Assembly: GCA_029718625.1 (NCBI GenBank)
Contig: JAINUF010000027.1
Span: 2,526,676 to 2,590,675 of the forward strand
Origin: Synaphobranchus kaupii
Taxonomy: Eukaryota > Chordata > Actinopteri > Anguilliformes > Synaphobranchidae
Direction of reading: 5' to 3'
DNA: 64,000 nucleotides
The position numbers and the translations under genes were made by a program. The notes beneath the pieces are model-generated. The model worked only from the letters and a program-made list of their open reading frames with translations. It was not told the DNA's origin and did no database searches. Positions 1-11,931 of the stretch are shown here, piece by piece; position 1 is the first letter of the stretch, and each line of letters starts with the position of its first letter.

Positions 1-1240
1 ATATTTTAAAAGAATTTTTCTCCAAAATAAATACACTAAAATGTCAATAGTTTCTGTGTCATGTGACCAAGATACCTCACAGCAAATTGACTGTTGTCAG
101 AGAGAGTATAGCTCAAATTTCCCTCTTATGAATATATATTTTTTATTTTTCTTCAAAATAGAACTACTAAAATTTCAATAGCTTCTGTGACATATGATGA
201 AGACGCACGCCTCAAACCAATTTTAGTGTTGTCAAAGACATTATAGCTCAAATATACAGTTGATTCATTTTTAAATTTTCCGTTTGTAAATTTTAAATGA
301 ATTTTTCTTCAAATTTAAAATGCAAACATTTCAATAGCTTCTGTGACATGTGACTAAGATCCCTCAAACCAACTGTAATGTTGTCAGATACATTCTCCAA
401 TTTACAAGCAATGCTTTTTCCAATTTTCCTTTTGTAAATTTTAAATAGATTTTTATTCAAAATAAAAGCACTAAAATTTCAATAGCTTCTGTGACATATG
501 ATGAAGACGCATGCCTCAAACCAATTTTAGTGTTGTCAAAGATGTTATAGCTCAAATACACAGTTGATTAATTTTTAAATTTTCCATTTGTAAATTTTGA
601 ATGAATTTTTCTTCAAATTTAAAATGCAACATTTCAATAGCTTCTGTGACATGTGACTAAGATGCCTCAAACCAACTGTAATGTTGTCAGATACATTCTC
701 CAATTTACAAGCAATGCTTTTTCCAATTTTCCTTTTGTAAATTTTAAATAGATTTTTATTCAAAATAAAAGCACTAAAATTTCAATAGCTTCTGTGACAT
801 ATGATGAAGACGCATGCCTCAAACCAATTTTACTGTTGTCAAAGACGTTATAGCTCAAATATACAGTTGATTAATTTTGAAATTTTCCATTTGTAAATTT
901 TGAATGAATTTTTCTTCAAATTTAAAATGCAAACATTTCAATAGCTTCTGTGACATGTGACTAAGATCCCTCAAACCAACTGTAATGTTGTCAGATACAT
1001 TCTCCAATTTACAAGCAATGCTTTTTCAAATTTTCCTTTTGTAAATTTTAAATAGATTTTTATTCAAAATAAAAGCACTAAAATTTCAATAGCTTCTGTG
1101 ACATATGATGAAGACGCACGCCTCAAACCAATTTTAGTGTTGTCAAAGACATTATAGCTCAAATATACAGTTGATTAATTTTTTAATTTTCCATTTGTAA
1201 ATTTTGAATGAATTTTTCTTCAAATTTAAAATGCAAACAT
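1..1240 (+). repeat. Block 1 (partial): [C'D]E-(BA)3-B
   Basis: The window opens 42 bp before the end of a D' monomer; E runs 43-173 and the first B 174-329. The segment is colinear with 13,841-15,080 (offset 13,840). It carries the rare TACTGTTGTC variant at 831, shared only with 14,671 and 28,795, which ties it to one of the two HOR sub-lineages seen here. Confidence 0.9.
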
Positions 1241-1390
1241 TTCAATAGCTTCTGTGACATGTGACTAAGATGCCTCAAACCAAATAATTTTGTCAGATAC
1301 ATTACTTCTCCAATTTACAAGCTATGCTTTTTGCAATTTTCCTTTTGTATATTTTAGAGGATTTATTCTTCGAAATAAACACAATAAAAT
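1241..1390 (+). repeat. Reference monomer C (150 bp), first of the C-D-E cassette
   Basis: C begins like A (CATGTG, GATGCCTCAAACCAA) but continues AATAATTTTGTCAGATACATTAC and ends with TATATTTTAGAGGATTTATT and ATAAACACAATAAAATG. It is found only as the first member of the cassette, so it works as the boundary marker of each block. Two sub-variants exist, CAAGCTATGC and CAAGCAATGC. Confidence 0.92.
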
Positions 1391-1542
1391 GTTAATAGTT
1401 TCTGTAACATGTGAACAAGACACCTCAAACCAAGTTGCCTGTTGTCAGAGACAGGATACCTCAAATCTACAACTGATTATTTTTCAAATTTTGCCTTTGT
1501 ATATTTTAAAGGAATTTTTCTTCAAAATAAATACACTAAAAT
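1391..1542 (+). repeat. Reference monomer D (152 bp), middle of the cassette
   Basis: D begins GTTAATAGTTTCTGTAACATGTGAAC and carries ACACCTCAAACCAAGTTGCC, CTGTTGTCAGAGACAGGATACC and TTGCCTTTGTATATTTTAAAGG. The CATGTG hexamer sits at the same monomer offset as in A and C. In C'-type blocks D starts like an A monomer and reads GATCAAGACACC, so that copy is a mosaic of A and D. Confidence 0.92.
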
Positions 1543-1674
1543 GTCAATAGTTTCTGTGTCATGTGACCAAGATACCTCACAGCAAATTGACTGTTGTCAG
1601 AGAGAGTATAGCTCAAATTTCCCTCTTTTGAATATATATTTTTTTATTTTTCTTCAAAATTAAAGCACTAAAAT
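1543..1674 (+). repeat. Reference monomer E (about 131-132 bp), last of the cassette
   Basis: E begins GTCAATAGTTTCTGTGTCATGTGACC, then ATACCTCACAGCAAATTGAC and a GAGAGAGTATAGCTC word, and ends in a shortened AT-rich tail (GAATATATATTTTTTATTTTTC). It is about 20 bp shorter than the others; the second half is where sequence is missing. Length varies by one T in a homopolymer run, a slippage marker that separates n=4 blocks (longer run) from n=5 and n=6 blocks. Confidence 0.9.
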
Positions 1675-1829
1675 TTCAATAGCTTCTGTGACATATGATG
1701 AAGACGCATGCCTCAAACCAATTTTAGTGTTGTCAAAGATGTTATAGCTCAAATACACAGTTGATTAATTTTTAAATTTTCCATTTGTAAATTTTGAATG
1801 AATTTTTCTTCAAATTTAAAATGCAACAT

Positions 1830-1977
1830 TTCAATAGCTTCTGTGACATGTGACTAAGATGCCTCAAACCAACTGTAATGTTGTCAGATGCATTCTCCAA
1901 TTTACAAGCAATGCTTTTTCCAATTTTCCTTTTGTAAATTTTAAATAGATTTTTATTCAAAATAAAAGCACTAAAAT
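1830..1977 (+). repeat. Reference monomer A (148 bp)
   Basis: Type A carries CATGTG at monomer positions 18-23, then GACTAAGATGCCTCAAACCAA, a spacer with GTAATGTTGTCAGAT, and ends in TTTTTATTCAAAATAAAAGC. It always follows a B monomer. Common variants are GATGCC/GATCCC/GATACC after the CATGTG box, CAGATACATT/CAGATGCATT, and TTTTTCCAATT/TTTTTCGAATT/TTTTTCAAATT. Confidence 0.93.
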
Positions 1978-2133
1978 TTCAATAGCTTCTGTGACATATG
2001 ATGAAGACGCATGCCTCAAACCAATTTTAGTGTTGTCAAAGATGTTATAGCTCAAATACACAGTTGATTAATTTTTTAATTTTCCATTTGTAAATTTTGA
2101 ATGAATTTTTCTTCAAATTTAAAATGCAAACAT
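1978..2133 (+). repeat. Reference monomer B (156 bp)
   Basis: Type B differs from A by CATATG instead of CATGTG, a 4-bp extra segment giving GACGCATGCCTC, the word TATAGCTCAAATA, and CAGTTGATTAAT before the AT-rich half. It ends TTCAAATTTAAAATGCAAACAT. It holds most of the CpG sites of the array. A 1-nt deletion (GCAACAT for GCAAACAT) marks the B monomer next to the E monomer in many n=3, n=4 and n=5 blocks. Confidence 0.93.
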
Positions 2134-3045
2134 TTCAATAGCTTCTGTGACATGTGACTAAGATGCCTCAAACCAACTGTAATGTTGTCAGATACATTCT
2201 CCAATTTACAAGCAATGCTTTTTCCAATTTTCCTTTTGTAAATTTTAAATAGATTTTTATTCAAAATAAAAGCACTAAAATTTCAATAGCTTCTGTGACA
2301 TATGATGAAGACGCATGCCTCAAACCAATTTTAGTGTTGTCAAAGTCATTATAGCTCAAATATACAGTTGATTAATTTTTAAATTTTCCATTTGTAAATT
2401 TTGAATGAATTTTTTTTCAAATTTAAAATGCAAACATTTCAATAGTTTCTGTGACATGTGACTAAGATGCCTCAAACCAACTGTAATGTTGTCAGATACA
2501 TTCTCCAATTTACAAGCAATGCTTTTTCCAATTTTCCTTTTGTAAATTTTAAATAGATTTTTATTCAAAATAAAAGCACTAAAATTTCAATAGCTTCTGT
2601 GACATATGATGAAGACGCATGCCTCAAACCAATTTCAGTGTTGTCAAAGACATTATAGCTCAAATATACAGTTGATAATTTTTTTAATTTTCCATTTGTA
2701 AATTTTGAATGAATTTTTCTTCAAATTTAAAATGCAAACCTTTCAATAGCTTCTGTGACATGTGACTAAGATGCCTCAAACCAACTGTAATGTTGTCAGA
2801 TACATTCTCCAATTTACAAGCAATGCTTTTTCCAATTTTCCTTTTGTAAATTTTAAATAGATTTTTATTCAAAATAAAAGCACTAAAATTTCAATAGCTT
2901 CTGTGACATATGATGAAGACGCACGCCTCAAACCAATTTTAGTGTTGTCAAAGACATTATAGCTCAAATATACAGTTGATTAATTTTTTAATTTTCCATT
3001 TGTAAATTTTGAATGAATTTTTCTTCAAATTTAAAATGCAAACAT

Positions 3046-5153
3046 TTCAATAGCTTCTGTGACATGTGACTAAGATGCCTCAAACCAAATAATTTTGTCA
3101 GATACATTACTTCTCCAATTTACAAGCTATGCTTTTTGCAATTTTCCTTTTGTATATTTTAGAGGATTTATTCTTCGAAATAAACACAATAAAATGTTAA
3201 TAGTTTCTGTAACATGTGAACAAGACACCTCAAACCAAGTTGCCTGTTGTCAGAGACAGGATACCTCAAATCTACAACTGATTATTTTTCAAATTTTGCC
3301 TTTGTATATTTTAAAGGAATTTTTCTTCAAAATAAATACACTAAAATGTCAATAGTTTCTGTGTCATGTGACCAAGATACCTCACAGCAAATTGACTGTT
3401 GTCAGAGAGAGTATAGCTCAAATTTCCCTCTTATGAATATATATTTTTTATTTTTCTTCAAAATTAAAGCACTAAAATTTCAATAGCTTCTGTGACATAT
3501 GATGAAGACGCATGCCTCAAACCAATTTTAGTGTTGTCAAAGATGTTATAGCTCAAATACACAGTTGATTAATTTTTAAATTTTCCATTTGTAAATTTTG
3601 AATGAATTTTTCTTCAAATTTAAAATGCAACATTTCAATAGCTTCTGTGACATGTGACTAAGATGCCTCAAACCAACTGTAATGTTGTCAGATGCATTCT
3701 CCAATTTACAAGCAATGCTTTTTCCAATTTTCCTTTTGTAAATTTTAAATAGATTTTTATTCAAAATAAAAGCACTAAAATTTCAATAGCTTCTGTGACA
3801 TATGATGAAGACGCATGCCTCAAACCAATTTTAGTGTTGTCAAAGATGTTATAGCTCAAATACACAGTTGATTAATTTTTAAATTTTCCATTTGTAAATT
3901 TTGAATGAATTTTTCTTCAAATTTAAAATGCAAACATTTCAATAGCTTCTGTGACATGTGACTAAGATGCCTCAAACCAACTGTAATGTTGTCAGATACA
4001 TTCTCCAATTTACAAGCAATGCTTTTTCCAATTTTCCTTTTGTAAATTTTAAATAGATTTTTATTCAAAATAAAAGCACTAAAATTTCAATAGCTTCTGT
4101 GACATATGATGAAGACGCATGCCTCAAACCAATTTTAGTGTTGTCAAAGTCATTATAGCTCAAATATACAGTTGATTAATTTTTAAATTTTCCATTTGTA
4201 AATTTTGAATGAATTTTTTTTCAAATTTAAAATGCAAACATTTCAATAGTTTCTGTGACATGTGACTAAGATGCCTCAAACCAACTGTAATGTTGTCAGA
4301 TACATTCTCCAATTTACAAGCAATGCTTTTTCCAATTTTCCTTTTGTAAATTTTAAATAGATTTTTATTCAAAATAAAAGCACTAAAATTTCAATAGCTT
4401 CTGTGACATATGATGAAGACGCATGCCTCAAACCAATTTTAGTGTTGTCAAAGTCATTATAGCTCAAATATACAGTTGATTAATTTTTTTAATTTCCGTT
4501 TGTAAATTTTAAATGAATTTGTCTTCAAATTTAAAATGCAAACATTTCAATAGCTTCTGTGACATGTGACTAAGATGCCTCAAACCAACTGTAATATTGT
4601 GAGATACATTCTCCAATTTACAAGCAATGCTTTTTCGAATTTTCCTTTTGTAAATTTAAAATAGATTTTTATTCAAAATAAAAGCACTAAAATTTCAATA
4701 GCTTCTGTGATATATGATGAAGACGCATGCCTCAAACCAATTTTAGTGTTGTCAAAGACGTTATAGCTCAAATATACAGTTGATTAATTTTAAAATTTTC
4801 CATTTGTAAATTTTGAATGAATTTTTCTTCAAATTTAAAATGCAAACATTTCAATAGCTTCTGTGACATGTGACTAAGATCCCTCAAACCAACTGTAATG
4901 TTGTCAGATACATTCTCCAATTTACAAGCAATGCTTTTTCAAATTTTCCTTTTGTAAATTTTAAATAGATTTTTATTCAAAATAAAAGCACTAAAATTTC
5001 AATAGCTTCTGTGATATATGATGAAGACGCATGCCTCAAACCAATTTTAGTGTTGTCAAAGACGTTATAGCTCAAATATACAGTTGATTAATTTTTAAAT
5101 TTTCCATTTGTAAATTTTGAATGAATTTTTCTTCAAATTTAAAATGCAAACAT
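3046..5153 (+). repeat. Block 3: CDE-(BA)5-B, 2,108 bp
   Basis: Standard n=5 block. The distal dimers carry the CCGTTTG, ATTGTGAGATAC, TTTCGAATT and GATATATG variants (4,440-5,050), as in 16,886-18,993 and 31,010-33,117. This copy has private changes, for example GAATTTGTCTTC near 4,515. Confidence 0.92.
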
Positions 5154-7869
5154 TTCAATAGCTTCTGTGACATGTGACTAAGATGCCTCAAACCAAATAA
5201 TTTTGTCAGATACATTACTTCTCCAATTTACAAGCTATGCTTTTTCCAATTTTCCTTTTGTATATTTTAGAGGATTTATTCTTCGAAATAAACACAATAA
5301 AATGTTAATAGTTTCTGTAACATGTGAACAAGACACCTCAAACCAAGTTGCCTGTTGTCAGAGACAGGATACCTCAAATCTACAACTGATTATTTTTCAA
5401 ATTTTGCCTTTGTATATTTTAAAGGAATTTTTCTTCAAAATAAATACACTAAAATGTCAATAGTTTCTGTGTCATGTGACCAAGATACCTCACAGCAAAT
5501 TGACTGTTGTCAGAGAGAGTATAGCTCAAATTTCCCTCTCATGAATATATATTTTTTATTTTTCTTCAAAATTAAAGCACTAAAATTTCAATAGCTTCTG
5601 TGACATATGATGAAGACGCATGCCTCAAACCAATTTCAGTGTTGTCAAAGACATTATAGCTCAAATATACAGTTGATTAATTTTTAAATTTTCCATTTGT
5701 AAATTTTGAATGAATTTTTCTTCAAATTTAAAATGCAACATTTCAATAGCTTCTGTGACATGTGACTAAGATGCCTCAAACCAACTGTAATGTTGTCAGA
5801 TGCATTCTCCAATTTACAAGCAATGCTTTTTCCAATTTTCCTTTTGTAAATTTTAAATAGATTTTTATTCAAAATAAAAGCACTAAAATTTCAATAGCTT
5901 CTGTGACATATGATGAAGACGCATGCCTCAAACCAATTTTAGTGTTGTCAAAGATGTTATAGCTCAAATACACAGTTGATTAATTTTTAAATTTTCCATT
6001 TGTAAATTTTGAATGAATTTTTCTTCAAATTTATAATGCAAACATTTCAATAGCTTCTGTGACATGTGACTAAGATGCCTCAAACCAACTGTAATGTTGT
6101 CAGATACATTCTCCAATTTACAAGCAATGCTTTTTCCAATTTTCCTTTTGTAAATTTTAAATAGATTTTTATTCAAAATAAAAGCACTAAAATTTCAATA
6201 GCTTCTGTGACATATGATGAAGACGCATGCCTCAAACCAATTTTAGTGATGTCAAAGTCATTATAGCTCAAATATACAGTTGATTAATTTTTAAATTTTC
6301 CATTTGTAAATTTTGAATGAATTTTTTTTCAAATTTAAAATGCAAACATTTCAATAGTTTCTGTGACATGTGACTAAGATGCCTCAGACCAACTGTAATG
6401 TTGTCAGATACATTCTCCAATTTACAAGCAATGCTTTTTCCAATTTTCCTTTTGTAAATTTTAAATAGATTTTTATTCAAAATAAAAGCACTAAAATTTC
6501 AATAGCTTCTGTGACATATGATGAAGACGCATGCCTCAAACCAATTTCAGTGTTGTCAAAGACATTATAGCTCAAATATACAGTTGATAAATTTTTTAAT
6601 TTTCCATTTGTAAATTTTGAATGAATTTTTCTTCAAATTTAAAATGCAAACCTTTCAATAGCTTCTGTGACATGTGACTAAGATGCCTCAAACCAACTGT
6701 AATGTTGTCAGATACATTCTCCAATTTACAAGCAATGCTTTTTCCAATTTTCCTTTTGTAAATTTTAAATAGATTTTTATTCAAAATAAAAGCACTAAAA
6801 TTTCAATAGCTTCTGTGACATATGATGAAGACGCATGCCTCAAACCAATTTTAGTGTTGTCAAAGATGTTATAGCTCAAATACACAGTTGATTAATTTTT
6901 AAATTTTCCATTTGTAAATTTTGAATGAATTTTTCTTCAAATTTAAAATGCAAACCTTTCAATAGCTTCTGTGACATGTGACTAAGATGCCTCAAACCAA
7001 CTGTAATGTTGTCAGATGCATTCTCCAATTTACAAGCAATGCTTTTTCGAATTTTCCTTTTGTAAATTTTAAATAGATTTTTATTCAAAATAAAAGCACT
7101 AAAATTTCAATAGCTTCTGTGACATATGATGAAGACGCATGCCTCAAACCAATTTTAGTGTTGTCAAAGTCATTATAGCTCAAATATACAGTTGATTAAT
7201 TTTTTAAATTTCCGTTTGTAAATTTTAAATGAATTTTTCTTCAAATTTAAAATGCAAACATTTCAATAGCTTCTGTGACATGTGACTAAGATGCCTCAAA
7301 CCAACTGTAATATTGTGAGATACATTCTCCAATTTACAAGCAATGCTTTTTCGAATTTTCCTTTTGTAAATTTAAAATAGATTTTTATTCAAAATAAAAG
7401 CACTAAAATTTCAATAGCTTCTGTGATATATGATGAAGACGCATGCCTCAAACCAATTTTAGTGTTGTCAAAGACGTTATAGCTCAAATATACAGTTGAT
7501 TAATTTTAAAATTTTCCATTTGTAAATTTTGAATGAATTTTTCTTCAAATTTAAAATGCAAACATTTCAATAGCTTCTGTGACATGTGACTAAGATCCCT
7601 CAAACCAACTGTAATGTTGTCAGATACATTCTCCAATTTACAAGCAATGCTTTTTCAAATTTTCCTTTTGTAAATTTTAAATAGATTTTTATTCAAAATA
7701 AAAGCACTAAAATTTCAATAGCTTCTGTGACATATGATGAAGACGCACACCTCAAACCAATTTTAGTGTTGTCAAAGACTTTATAGCTCAAATATACAGT
7801 TGATTAATTTTAAAATTTTCCATTTGTAAATTTTGAATGAATTTTTCTTCAAATTTAAAATGCAAACAT
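5154..7869 (+). repeat. Block 4: expanded CDE-(BA)7-B, 2,716 bp
   Basis: Two dimers longer than the neighbouring n=5 class. Rare variants (TTATAATGC near 6,031, GTGATGTC near 6,248, CCTCAGACC near 6,383) recur at a constant offset of 43,158 in 48,312-51,027, so the n=7 form arose once and was copied over a long distance. Its distal part was also copied locally at an offset of 4,062. Confidence 0.92.
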
Positions 7870-9518
7870 TTCAATAGCTTCTGTGACATGTGACTAAGAT
7901 GCCTCAAACCAAATAATTTTGTCAGATACATTACTTCTCCAATTTACAAGCAATGCTTTTTGCAATTTTCCTTTTGTATATTTTAGAGGATTTATTCTTC
8001 GAAATAAACACAATAAAATGTTAATAGTTTCTGTAACATGTGAACAAGACACCTCAAACCAAGTTGCCTGTTGTCAGAGACAGGATACCTCAAATCTACA
8101 ACTGATTATTTTTCAAATTTTGCCTTTGTATATTTTAAAGGAATTTTTCTTCAAAATAAATACACTAAAATGTCAATAGTTTCTGTGTCATGTGACCAAG
8201 ATACCTCACAGCAAATTGACTGTTGTCAGAGAGAGTATACCTCAAATTTCCCTCTTATGAATATATATTTTTTATTTTTCTTCAAAATTAAAGCACTAAA
8301 ATTTCAATAGCTTCTGTGACATATGATGAAGACGGATGCCTCAAACCAATTTTAGTGTTGTCAAAGATGTTATAGCTCAAATACACAGTTGATTAATTTT
8401 AAAATTTTCCATTTGTAAATTTTGAATGAATTTTTCTTCAAATTTAAAATGCAAACATTTCAATAGCTTCTGTGACATGTGACTAAGATGCCTCAAACCA
8501 ACTGTAATGTTGTCAGATACATTCTCCAATTTACAAGCAATGCTTTTTCCAATTTACCTTTTGTAAATTTTAAATAGATTTTTATTCAAAATAAAAGCAC
8601 TAAAATTTCAATAGCTTCTGTGACATATGATGAATACGCATGCCTCAAACCAATTTTAGTGTTGTCAAAGATGTTATAGCTCAAATACACAGTTGATTAA
8701 TTTTTAAATTTTCCATTTGTAAATTTTGAATGAATTTTTCTTCAAATTTAAAATGCAAACATTTCAATAGCTTCTGTGACATGTGACTAAGATGCCTCAA
8801 ACCAACTGTAATGTTGTCAGATACATTCTCCAATATACAAGCAATGCTTTTTCCAATTTTCCTTTTGTAAATTTTAAATAGATTTTTATTCAAAATAAAA
8901 GCACTAAAATTTCAATAGCTTCTGTGACATATGATGAAGACGCATGCCTCAAACCAATTTTAGTGTTGTCAAAGATGTTATAGCTCAAATACACAGTTGA
9001 TTAATTTTTAAATTTTCCATTTGTAAATTTTGAATGAATTTTTCTTCAAATTTAAAATGCAAACATTTCAATAGCTTCTGTGACATGTGACTAAGATACC
9101 TCAAACCAACTGTAATGTTGTCAGATGCATTCTCCAATTTACAAGCAATGCTTTTTCCAATTTTCCTTTTGTAAATTTTAAATAGATTTTTATTCAAAAT
9201 AAAAGCACTAAAATTTCAATAGCTTCTGTGACATATGATGAAGACGCACGCCTCAAACCAATTTTAGTGTTGTCAAAGACATTATAGCTCAAATATACAG
9301 TTGATTAATTTTTAAATTTTCCATTTGTAAATTTTGAATGAATTTTTCTTCAAATATAAAATGCAAACATTTCAATAGCTTCTGTGACATGTGACTAAGA
9401 TGCCTCAAACCAACTGTAATGTTGTCAGATGCATTCTCCAATTTACAAGCAATGCTTTTTCCAATTTTCCTTTTGTAAATTTTAAATAGATTTTTATTCA
9501 AAATAAAAGCACTAAAAT
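7870..9518 (+). repeat. Block 5: CDE-(BA)4 without terminal B, 1,649 bp
   Basis: Ends on an A monomer that abuts the C' monomer of the next block; this A-C' joint closes the 9,475-bp HOR. The first B has GACGGATGCC. The first A has CCAATTTACC near 8,551, a change seen elsewhere only at 12,613. Confidence 0.92.
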
Positions 9519-11931
9519 TTCAATAGCTTCTGTGACATGTGACTAAGATGCCTCAAACCAAATAATTTTGTTAGATACATTACTTCTCCAATTTACAAGC
9601 TATGCTTTTTGCAATTTTCCTTTTGTAAATTTTAAATCGATTTTCATTCTAAATAAAAGCACTAAAATTTCAATAGCTTCTGTGACATGTGATCAAGACA
9701 CCTCAAACCAAGTTGGCTGTTGTCAGAGACAGGATACCTCAAATCTACAACTGATTATTTTTAAAATTTTCCCTTTGTATATTTTAAAAGAATTTTTCTC
9801 CAAAATAAATACACTAAAATGTCAATAGTTTCTGTGTCATGTGACCAAGATACCTCACAGCAAATTGACTGTTGTCAGAGAGAGTATAGCTCAAATTTCC
9901 CTCTTATGAATATATATTTTTTATTTTTCTTCAAAATAGAACTACTAAAATTTCAATAGCTTCTGTGACATATGATGAAGACGCACGCCTCAAACCAATT
10001 TTAGTGTTGTCAAAGACATTATAGCTCAAATATACAGTTGATTCATTTTTAAATTTTCCGTTTGTAAATTTTAAATGAATTTTTCTTCAAATTTAAAATG
10101 CAAACATTTCAATAGCTTCTGTGACATGTGACTAAGATCCCTCAAACCAACTGTAATGTTGTCAGATACATTCTCCAATTTACAAGCAATGCTTTTTCCA
10201 ATTTTCCTTTTGTAAATTTTAAATAGATTTTTATTCAAAATAAAAGCACTAAAATTTCAATAGCTTCTGTGATATATGATGAAGACGCATGCCTCAAACC
10301 AATTTTAGTGTTGTCAAAGACGTTATAGCTCAAATATACAGTTGATTAATTTTTAAATTTTCCATTTGTAAATTTTGAATGAATTTTTTTTCAAATTTAA
10401 AATGCAAACATTTCAATAGTTTCTGTGACATGTGACTAAGATGCCTCAGACCAACTGTAATGTTGTCAGATACATTCTCCAATTTACAAGCAATGCTTTT
10501 TCCAATTTTCCTTTTGTAAATTTTAAATAGATTTTTATTCAAAATAAAAGCACTAAAATTTCAATAGCTTCTGTGACATATGATGAAGACGCATGCCTCA
10601 AACCAATTTCAGTGTTGTCAAAGACATTATAGCTCAAATATACAGTTGATAAATTTTTTAATTTTCCATTTGTAAATTTTGAATGAATTTTTCTTCAAAT
10701 TTAAAATGCAAACCTTTCAATAGCTTCTGTGACATGTGACTAAGATGCCTCAAACCAACTGTAATGTTGTCAGATACATTCTCCAATTTACAAGCAATGC
10801 TTTTTCCAATTTTCCTTTTGTAAATTTTAAATAGATTTTTATTCAAAATAAAAGCACTAAAATTTCAATAGCTTCTGTGACATATGATGAAGACGCATGC
10901 CTCAAACCAATTTTAGTGTTGTCAAAGATGTTATAGCTCAAATACACAGTTGATTAATTTTTAAATTTTCCATTTGTAAATTTTGAATGAATTTTTCTTC
11001 AAATTTAAAATGCAAACCTTTCAATAGCTTCTGTGACATGTGACTAAGATGCCTCAAACCAACTGTAATGTTGTCAGATGCATTCTCCAATTTACAAGCA
11101 ATGCTTTTTCGAATTTTCCTTTTGTAAATTTTAAATAGATTTTTATTCAAAATAAAAGCACTAAAATTTCAATAGCTTCTGTGACATATGATGAAGACGC
11201 ATGCCTCAAACCAATTTTAGTGTTGTCAAAGTCATTATAGCTCAAATATACAGTTGATTAATTTTTTAAATTTCCGTTTGTAAATTTTAAATGAATTTTT
11301 CTTCAAATTTAAAATGCAAACATTTCAATAGCTTCTGTGACATGTGACTAAGATGCCTCAAACCAACTGTAATATTGTGAGATACATTCTCCAATTTACA
11401 AGCAATGCTTTTTCGAATTTTCCTTTTGTAAATTTAAAATAGATTTTTATTCAAAATAAAAGCACTAAAATTTCAATAGCTTCTGTGATATATGATGAAG
11501 ACGCATGCCTCAAACCAATTTTAGTGTTGTCAAAGACGTTATAGCTCAAATATACAGTTGATTAATTTTAAAATTTTCCATTTGTAAATTTTGAATGAAT
11601 TTTTCTTCAAATTTAAAATGCAAACATTTCAATAGCTTCTGTGACATGTGACTAAGATCCCTCAAACCAACTGTAATGTTGTCAGATACATTCTCCAATT
11701 TACAAGCAATGCTTTTTCAAATTTTCCTTTTGTAAATTTTAAATAGATTTTTATTCAAAATAAAAGCACTAAAATTTCAATAGCTTCTGTGACATATGAT
11801 GAAGACGCACACCTCAAACCAATTTTAGTGTTGTCAAAGACTTTATAGCTCAAATATACAGTTGATTAATTTTAAAATTTTCCATTTGTAAATTTTGAAT
11901 GAATTTTTCTTCAAATTTAAAATGCAAACAT
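9519..11931 (+). repeat. Block 6: chimeric C'DE-(BA)6-B, 2,413 bp
   Basis: C' 9,519-9,668, D' 9,669-9,820 and E' 9,821-9,951 belong to the n=3 class. From about 10,327 the sequence matches the distal part of block 4 (offset 4,062), including CCTCAGACC near 10,445. The block is therefore a fusion created by the 4,062-bp duplication. Confidence 0.9.

Larger units (their letters stand above)
1241..3045 (+). repeat. Block 2: CDE-(BA)4-B, 1,805 bp
   Basis: Standard n=4 block. The E monomer has CCCTCTTTTGAAT rather than CCCTCTTATGAAT near 1,621, a marker shared with the blocks at 15,081 and 29,205 but not those at 24,556 and 38,680. The fourth dimer has the TTTCAGTG and GATAATTTTTTT variants of this block class. 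Confidence 0.92.

Noticed and set aside
121..173. TATATATTTTTTATT in E as a TATA-type promoter
   Set aside because: It is a low-complexity AT tail present in every E monomer with no downstream gene; the resemblance is expected from base composition.
575..763. Recurrent minus-strand frames of 62-70 codons, one in most A-B dimers
   Set aside because: They recur because the 304-bp dimer recurs. The 1-nt GCAACAT deletion shifts the reading frame in many copies and changes the last third of the product without being removed, and no promoter or flanking gene structure is seen. Treated as chance open frames.
1290..1663. Overlapping plus-strand frames of 73-86 codons in the C-D-E cassette
   Set aside because: Two frames overlap in the same cassette, length depends on a T-run that slips by one base, and composition is that of translated AT-rich satellite. 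Nothing resembles a known domain.
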